64,000 nucleotides of DNA, taken from Tretioscincus oriximinensis. Its lineage: Eukaryota > Chordata > Lepidosauria > Squamata > Gymnophthalmidae. A program made the position numbers and the translations under genes. Of the stretch, positions 57,321 to 64,000 are shown piece by piece (position 1 is the first letter of the stretch; each line of letters begins with the position of its first letter). The stretch lies in the NCBI GenBank assembly GCA_022410635.1, contig JAJVDF010000190.1:1245156-1309155 (forward strand), written 5' to 3'. The notes under the pieces are model-generated. The model saw nothing but the letters and a program-made list of their open reading frames with translations, was not told the DNA's origin and did no database searches.

Positions 57321-57817
57321 TATCTCCAAAGCCACATCTGAGTTTGCACCTGTGGCACACATTTTAGCAGTACAATATGCATCCCCATTTTAAGACTGGA
57401 GCAGAGAGATGTGCACCTTTCCACAGACCTATACTGCTCTTGCCTTCATAGAATGGTGGTACATATGGGAGGGGGGAACTATCAGTGTCCAATAGGACAT
57501 GTTCCATTGTGATGTAGTTGGACTGGCCCAGATGGGACCTTTTTCTTTTGTGCGGCACCCAGAAAAAAGGAGCCTGGAGAGGATTGATTTTTGCTGCAGC
57601 TCTGTTTCTTTATAAAATGATGCTCAAAAGTTCAGGATATGAACTTTATCTTAGCCGATTCAGCTCCAAAAGATGCTCTTGTTAAAAATTCCTCCCTCTT
57701 CTGTTGTTAAGCTACAACTCAACAGCAACCCCCCTTTTGCGAGAACTGCTGGGAGAACTGTGGTGACCACTGTTATTTTATGCAAAAGGTCAAGTTGGAG
57801 CTGACTTTTAAAAAATG
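57321..57817. other. unannotated
   Basis: Nothing recognised. Confidence 0.35.
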
Positions 57818-57900
57818 TTTTATTTACTTATTTATTTATATTTCTATCCCACCCTGTAGCCAGAGGTCTTGGGCAGGTCACAATAAATAACAGAATGCAG
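57818..57900 (-). repeat. L2-clade LINE 3' tail fragment
   Basis: TTTATTTACTTATTTATTTAT then CCACCCTGTAGCCAGAGGTC. Confidence 0.6.
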
Positions 57901-58692
57901 CTAGCAGCATAATTCTGGTCAGCTGTAGCAACACGGTCTCTGTTCTCTCCTTTCCTACATAGCAGCTCATTTTAAAACAATATTAAAATACTGAATTGTG
58001 AATGCCTGCACTTCTGCTCTCTGTCTCATTCCATTTGCTCCTCCTAGATTCAGACAGAACAGAAACTAGGGATGCCACAAAAAATGGAAGTTTTGCAGCT
58101 TTAATGAGTGTGAAAAAGTGATTCCTTTTTTCTCCAGATGCTACAGGCATTACAAGTTGCATGTTCTTTTTACAGTTGCAAGATAAAGCTCTTGTCTTCT
58201 GTGTGTGTGTGTGTGTGTGTGTTAATCCTAGATAAACTATGACAACTGAAGGTTTTTACATTCTGTGGAGGGTTTCTCAATGAAAAAAATCTCAAGATTC
58301 CCCCAAATTGATTGCTGAATATTCCACCATGTAAAGAACACTATTATATCTCAATCTTATATTGCTGCATGTGGCTTTTTTATTTAAGGAAGCACTGAAC
58401 TGTGACACACACACAAAGGTATCAGATTACGCAAAGATGGAAATCAACGAATAATTAGTGTCCGTGGTATTTTGGATTTAATGGAGGGCCAATCAAAAGG
58501 GAAAACCCACTCTGTTCCCACCATAGGTGCAGTGAAATGAGGAAAGTGCAAACTAGATCCTTCAATTTTGATACTGCTTGCCCTACAAACCCCTCAGGGT
58601 GTTTGGGCGAGGGCTGACATGCATATTATGTGTGGGCAGGTTGCACCAGATTGGAACAGGTCTTGGCTTCCACCGTCTGCACTCCCTGTTCT
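57901..58692. other. unannotated, with GT microsatellite
   Basis: A run of about eleven GT units at 58200-58222. Otherwise nothing recognised. Confidence 0.5.
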
Positions 58693-58745
58693 TTAGTCCA
58701 GGACTGAAGATGGATTAAAAGTACATGGCAAAACAACATCATAAT
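58693..58745 (+). repeat. dispersed repeat E
   Basis: CCAGGACTGAAGATGGATTA followed by AAAGTACATGGCAAAACAAC, a decayed copy. Confidence 0.45.
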
Positions 58746-59834
58746 GACAGCTGGTTCCTTTTCCCTGCTGGTGATTTCTATACTTGCATGGCATTGTTGA
58801 TACCAGTTTTCTCCATATCATTGCAGCTTGAAGCCTGGGTACTTGAAATATTCTGCTAATAGGTTTTATTGGTTGCAGTAGATTCTTCAGCAAGACAACT
58901 AAGTAACCCTCTTTTGCCATTTACACAAACATTAAAGGTAATGAAGTCATGGGCATGGCAGTAGCATTTTCCTCCTTCTCTGTGCTAAATATGTGATTGT
59001 GGGATCATTCTTCCAATCCCTCTTAATTAACGTGTACGGTTTTCTTCTGGATTAATTAGGATTAGACGAATTCTGTCAGCATTTACACAGGAACACAGTC
59101 TTTAATCTGGTTTAATTAAAATAGAACAGCTACCCACCCGCTGATTCCATATTCATAGGCACTAATTAAACTGACAGCTCCATATTTATGTAAATATTCA
59201 TTGCTGGAGTCAGAAACACACAGTCTTCAGCTTCTTTTTGAACACAGCACTATAAATGAACAGCTCGTGTGGTCTCAATTCAAGTGGATTTTGGTTAAAT
59301 GTACATAATGCTAAGGCATATTAAACTCGAGGCAATCAATGGAGCCTTCAACCTGCACCATCAAAAGCTGCCAATAGATAAAAAACCTCCCAATGTGCAT
59401 TTTCTTCAAATTCTTATGGTTCTTACTGTGCAAAAAAAGAAGAAAAGCTGAACTTATTCTTTCACTACTAAGGAAACTGTAGTCTTTTAGATGTTCTATC
59501 AGCCACAGAAATCACAGCCAATAGTGAGAGGTAACTGGACATTTGTGGCAATAACTTGTGCAAAATTGTAAGATCCTATATACTTGCTCTTTGCTATAAT
59601 CGCAATCTATGTAGATAACAAAATAAACCGACAAGCTGTAATGAAAGTTGGTAAAAGATGTTACAATAGGAGGCTGGACACTACAAGAACCGAACAGAGA
59701 GTAAAAATATTTATTAATAGCCTCAATGTTGTTTACTCCCGTTTGTCCTATGAACGCCTTCCAACACAGTGGTCCTGAGCTTACCTGTCAATCTAATCAA
59801 GAGCAATCACCTTCTGAATCTCATTGTTCTGCAT
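58746..59834. other. A/T-rich unique sequence; possible conserved non-coding element at 59030-59390
   Basis: No repeat in about 1.1 kb. 59030-59390 has many TAATTA/AATTAA cores (GGATTAATTAGGATTAG, GGTTTAATTAAAATAG, CACTAATTAAACTG). This density is typical of developmental enhancers but is also common by chance in A/T-rich DNA. Confidence 0.3.
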
Positions 59835-60060
59835 GTTAGGTCCGAACCTTTTGGCCACATGACTTCTGGCCCCGCCCATTACAAAGATAGCATCACAGAA
59901 CCAGAAATGACATCAGTGGTGTGCGGAGCACCAAAAGCCATGTGGCCAAAAGGTGTGGGGCTGGAAAGAAAAGAATCGATGGGATCTGGCCAGGGGTGGG
60001 GTGCCAGAATGACATCAGGCGGAGGGCAGTGGGAATATTCATAATTTGGAATTTCTTCCT
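59835..60060. repeat. less A/T-rich block with a perfect 15-bp inverted repeat
   Basis: CCTTTTGGCCACATG (59847-59861) and CATGTGGCCAAAAGG (59939-59953) are exact inverses around a 77-nt loop with TGACTTCTGG and AGAAATGACATCA words. It could be a small TIR element; ends and target duplication are not clear. Overlapping frames on both strands arise from the symmetry. Confidence 0.45.
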
Positions 60061-61183
60061 CGTACAAAAGGCTGGGGAAGCCTTTGGTCTCATATGTGTG
60101 CCAGAATCTCATGTTGTTTTACGATGCTGCTCAGAACATTCAGCATCCACTTCAAAGTTTGTGTGTTTTAAGTCTGGAGGAAGTTCTGAACAATGTCCGC
60201 ATTCAGGCTATGCTATTCCACACATTGCCCTTCTGTGGTTGGGATCAGTGGTCCTGTCTTGTCTAGACCCACTGGTTCCAACCACAAATAAATGTAAAAA
60301 GGCTACAAATTTCTGTTACATTATGCAGTCACAGCTTGCTGAATTCTGCATTCTACTTGCACAGTTGGATTTGATTTTTCTAAAAGGCTCTGTTGGACTT
60401 ATTTATGGTATTTTTTAATTATTTTTAAAAAGTCTAGTCTGGCAATTAAAGCAGGATATGCCTATTATGTTTCTGCTAACTGTGCGAGTTCAGCTTTTCT
60501 TATCTCTCAAGTTCTTGCTAACAGAATATAAAATAGAAGCAGGTGAATCCACGCTTCCTCCACAAACACACATGCCCGCACACACACAATTTTTGTGCTA
60601 CTTCCTACTAACCTACATCCTGCCACAATCCTAGCTTTGATCCTTCTGCAAGTAAATCCATCAAGGATTAAGAAGAAATTCCACTTAAGGGGCGTTCTCA
60701 GATTACAGACTTCAATTTCTTTTCCTTAAAATATAACCAAGCTCTTTTCTGTCAGGAAGTCTTCAATATGGTCTAAGCATTAGCACTGGGGGGATTGGGA
60801 AGATTTATGACAGCGCCAATCTTCTGTAAGTCTTCCTTAACAGATATGTGCCCAAACCTTAAGGGAACCTAATCTTTGATGCACCTCAATGTGGAGTTCT
60901 ACTGACATACTAATATGGCCTAACCTGGAACACAGAGACATATAGAAGATGCACAACTCTGTGTTCTGGTTTATAGGGGGAGCCATTTTGGTGGTGTTTT
61001 TTATTGTGCTGATGAAATATGGTTCCCACATCTCCAGGTTATGACCTTTCCTTGCTACCCGCCAGAAACGTCAAGGTCATAAGAGATGTGGGACCTAAGC
61101 AGAGGCTGATCTGGAACATTATTATCACAAGACAGCACTGTTTCAGGCTAAGCGTTGTCCTGGGGTAAACCAGATGACCTAAT
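60061..61183. other. unannotated
   Basis: The tail of a 165-codon plus frame (59921-60418) has no recognised domain and begins inside the inverted-repeat block. Nothing else recognised. Confidence 0.35.
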
Positions 61184-62425
61184 GTGACACAGACCCACTT
61201 GCTAAGTTATGGCAAGGAAAAAAGCAAAAAGGCTCCAAGTCTGGCCAATAGCAAGACATCAGGAGTGGTGTCCACATCCCTCAAAAAGCCTTCTCTGGAT
61301 TCAGAAGAGTTAAACAACTACTGTCTGGNAGCTAACATTCCCCTCTTCGGCAAGGCATGTTCAACTACATGGATGTTCAACTACAGGCATGCTTCGAAGA
61401 AATGGATTATCGAGATCCATTTCAACCTGGATTCAGGCCTGTCATGACATGGAAACCATCCAGCTGTGGTTGATGACCTTCTCCTGGAGAGGACGAGGAA
61501 GTGTGACCCTGCTGGTTCTCCTGGATCCCTCAGTGACTTTTGATACCAATGACCACAGTGGTTCTTCTCTAATCTCCAAAGTCGATGCCAGAGCATGGTC
61601 ATGGGAGACTCTTGTCCTAATTCCTGGGAACTCACTTGTGGGATTCCTCAATAGTCAAATCTATTTCTCATGTTGCTTAAGGCCTATATGAAGCATCTGG
61701 AAAAGGTTATCAGGTGCTTTGGAATGAATAGGCATCAGCATGACCATGACACTCTGTTCTAACTTTCTTCTATATGAATCAGGAGAGAGGTGATTGAAGC
61801 AATTGACAGGTGCCTAGAGGCAATAATGAGCTTGATGAGGCCATTAAATTGAAGCAGAATCCAGGCAAGGCAAGATTTATGAAGTTGGAGACATCCTGTT
61901 CACAATGGGATTGAAATGCCCTGGAAGGGACAGATGCAAAATCTGGGGGTGTTCCTGGACTCTGCACTGACACTTGAAGTTCAGAGAGAAGTTGTGAACA
62001 GGAGCATCTGGTCTGCAGTTACAGATAGTTGTAGACAGGGATGACCAGGAAGCACCAAGTTTTCTTAACTGAATGTCGGACACACATCACACCGATTTTA
62101 ACTAGGGCCCCAAATGTCGGACACACATCACATCCAACTTTAACTAGGGCCCCAAATATCTAAAGGAACGCATCCTCCCAAAACAATCTGCCTGTACATA
62201 AACATATGCAGGGGAGATCACTCTCAATACCAGAGCACAGTTCCCTGTGGTAGCTGCCAGACTATGGAATATTCACCCCTTGAGGTACATTAATCACCAG
62301 CAATGTATACATTATCCTGTGCTTCAAATGAAGCGGCACCTTCTCTCTCACTTTCAGGCACCTTGTTCCTTATTATTTTGCACTTTGTTTTTATTAACTG
62401 GATGGGTTAGAGATGCAAAAAAAAG
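61184..62425 (+). pseudogene. L2-clade LINE with reverse-transcriptase remnants
   Basis: The most complete LINE in the window. In order: KKPSLDSEELNNYCL (RT entry motif) near 61290, a GFR-like segment near 61430, LLVLLDPSVTFDTNDH (61509-61556, RT motif A with its catalytic Asp at codon 46 of that frame), MRPLKLKQNPGKARFM near 61840, LGVFLDSALTL near 61945, then the 3' half seen at 56935 (GGGCCCCAAATATCTAAAGG). Several frameshifts, one ambiguous base and a missing YxDD region make it dead. A 26-bp duplication (GTCGGACACACATCAC) lies at 62076 and 62116. Confidence 0.75.
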
Positions 62426-62439
62426 CAAACCTAAGAAGA

Positions 62440-62905
62440 TAAGAAAAGCCATACTGAATCAGGCCAGAGCCCATCTAGTCCAGCATTCTGCCTCACACAG
62501 AGGCTACCAGATGCACCTGGGCAGTCTGAACAGAAGGCAAAATATGCACCTGTCTTGATATAGTATTTCAGGAGACCTGCCTGTTGTTCCATCCCGGAGG
62601 CAGCATCCAGACATCCATCCTAGTAGCCATTTACACTCTTGGTGTCCATAAACGTGTCTAATCCTGTTTTGAAGCTATCCAGGCTGATAGCTACCACCAC
62701 CTCTTCTGGAAGTAAATTCCACAGGCCAATGACCCTCAGGGTGAAAAAATATATTCCTTTGTCTGTTCTCCCTCTTCTGCCCAAACAAATGTCTTCCCAG
62801 GAGGCAAGGCAAAAATTACAGTTGTTTATGGTGATGAAAATATTTAGAAAACATTCTCTCAGCTTTGATTTATTCAATTTCAAAAGAAAAAAGAAAAACC
62901 TGAGA
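62440..62905 (-). repeat. CR1 LINE 3' end with ORF2 C-terminal codons
   Basis: The minus-strand frame (62620-62913) includes LWNLLPEEVVVAISLDSFK and ends at a stop, as in 10029. The 3' UTR ends in GGACTAGATGGGCTCTGGCC and TCTTATCTTCTT. The codons upstream of about 62790 are not CR1-like. Confidence 0.8.
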
Positions 62906-62950
62906 TTGGGCATAGGGCGGAGTATAAATGTAAATAAATAAATAATAAAA
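62906..62950 (+). repeat. L2-clade tail scrap
   Basis: GGGCATAGGGCGGAGTATAA and an AAATAAATAAATAATAAAA tail. Confidence 0.6.
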
Positions 62951-63555
62951 TTCCATCTATTTTGTGCGAATGTTGGAAATTATATGTGTTCCTGTTTGTT
63001 CTAATGCCCTTACACTTGCTCATGGCTTGCGTATATGTACAGGTTTCTTATCTGCAAGCTGTTAATGCACAAAATACTGATAAAAATATCTCAATATTGC
63101 AATTTGCTAAAAGAGTAGACATTCATCATCTTTTGACTAATCTTTTCCTTCTTCTCCATTCTATTGGATTCTGTAGCATAAACAAGGCCATTACTGCTGA
63201 GCGATGTCCGGAATCACTTTTCATAGATTTTTCCTCCTGCAAGAGATACTTTATTCATGAGGCTTTATTTAGTTCTTCCCAACTTACAAAGTTTCCCAAC
63301 TTATAGGGGTCATTTGTAAGGCAGGGAAGACGCCAAGCCCACATCTGATTCTTTAATAACTTATTTGTTTAGTTTAACGCAGTTTTTAAATTCTGCTGGA
63401 ACAATCCCACAATATTAAATTGTTCCTGGAAAAATCCAATGTAATACATACGGTGGGTTTGTAAAGGAAGGTTTTGTAATATGTAAAAGGACAAAGAACA
63501 GTTTATTTAAATATTCCATGGGACACAAATCTTTTGGACAAAAATAGACATCAGA
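62951..63555. other. unannotated
   Basis: A 114-codon plus frame (62962-63306) has no recognised domain. Nothing else seen. Confidence 0.35.
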
Positions 63556-63700
63556 TAACTAAATAAAAAACCTTAGATGCTAACAAGAAAAAGAATCAAA
63601 AATTTCATAGACAGGCCTATTTCTTCAGATTCTAGCATCTGAAAACTAGACTTCTCTACAAAAACTCATACTGCCTTTCTTTTTCTTGTTAGTCTCTAAT
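63556..63700. mobile_element. head-to-head PLE terminal-repeat dimer
   Basis: Minus-strand repeat (CCTTAGATGCTAACAAGAAA to CTATTTCTTCAGAT, 63571-63633) faces a plus-strand repeat (AGCATCTGAAAACTAGACTTC to TTTTCTTGTTAGTCTCTAAT, 63634-63699). The junction falls at the CTGAAGA motif of both. Confidence 0.6.
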
Positions 63701-63709
63701 TATGAGCAG

Positions 63710-63978
63710 CGATGTGAATTCCAGGAAGCCTAAAAATCTGGCACAGCCCTGAGTTATCTCATGCGACACAGGAAATGCTGTTGCTCTGGGCACCATTGCC
63801 TGGAAGTAATTACCCAAAACGAAATAAAATGATGTCACTTCTGGTAAAATGGCTGCCCCAAGGGTAAGGGGGCAGCCATTTGTTTTCTTGTGTACCCCTG
63901 CACAAGATCTTGTATTTTGTGAAAGGGTACAATATAGTGCAGATTACCCGAGATTCTCGGGCAGCTCCCAACTCTGAC
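63710..63978 (-). repeat. dispersed repeat D, copy 2
   Basis: Inverted relative of 40065-40390, sharing ACAAGAAAACAAATGGCTGCC, TTTTACCAGAAGTGACATCA and GGCAATGGTGCCCAGAGC. The family is unknown; it may be a SINE or MITE specific to this lineage. Confidence 0.65.
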
Positions 63979-64000
63979 CGTGAATTCCTCTTGCCAGAAA

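Noticed and set aside
59921..60418. 165-codon plus-strand ORF as a gene
   Set aside because: It begins inside an inverted-repeat block, has no recognisable domain, and no splice, promoter or homologous context.

Overview
The window is vertebrate, most likely squamate reptile (lizard or gecko type), nuclear DNA. It is A/T-rich and repeat-dense, and I find no host protein-coding gene, exon, rRNA or functional tRNA that I can defend. The longest open frames are chance frames or lie inside retroelement remnants. The lineage call rests on the mix of repeats: CR1 LINE 3' ends, L2-clade LINEs with TAAATAAA tails, a BovB 3' end, an R4/Dong 3' end set in a TAA microsatellite, MIR-like CORE-SINEs, a tRNA-headed SINE, Penelope-like elements (PLEs), a Tc1 transposon and several non-autonomous DNA transposons. 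I cannot name the species. The sequence is intergenic or intronic.

Layout. 1-10 kb: an L2 tail, a CR1 end, MIR-like SINEs, a foldback element at 2945-3925 split by a SINE, a palindromic MITE (4130-4274) and a pogo/Tigger-like MITE (5534-5720). 10-20 kb: CR1, a rearranged PLE with the start of its ORF (11553-12135), more PLE terminal-repeat pieces (14.3 and 16.5 kb), and an L2 remnant (17.0-17.5 kb). 20-30 kb: nested L2 tails and CR1 (21.5-22.25 kb), MITEs, an L2 3' half followed by R4/Dong (25.4-26.4 kb), and a TIR element with a 9-bp target duplication (27822-28047) carrying a 37-nt inverted copy of nearby DNA. 30-42 kb: SINEs, a TIR element with a perfect 32-bp hairpin, BovB, a CR1 with a nested MITE, and an internally deleted Tc1 (40905-41912). 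42-55 kb: L2 fragments, the partner TIR element (45478-45910), a long MITE, a probable LTR (50281-50760) and the standout PLE copy (50812-51593). 55-64 kb: L2 fragments, an L2 with reverse-transcriptase motifs (61184-62425), a CR1 end and a final PLE terminal-repeat dimer.

Most notable is the PLE insertion at 50812-51593. Its 304-bp inverted arms match at 303 positions and flank a 110-bp remnant that reads like the C-terminus of a PLE endonuclease. A perfect 14-bp target duplication brackets it, and each arm carries a hammerhead-ribozyme-like motif. It looks recent. Related decayed copies are scattered through the window, several as head-to-head terminal-repeat dimers joined at the ribozyme-like motif.

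How the parts relate: the SINE tails resemble the L2 tails, which suggests L2-dependent mobilisation. Many insertions sit inside older ones (MITE in CR1, L2 in CR1, L2 in L2, BovB tail in SINE, SINE in foldback), giving a relative insertion order.
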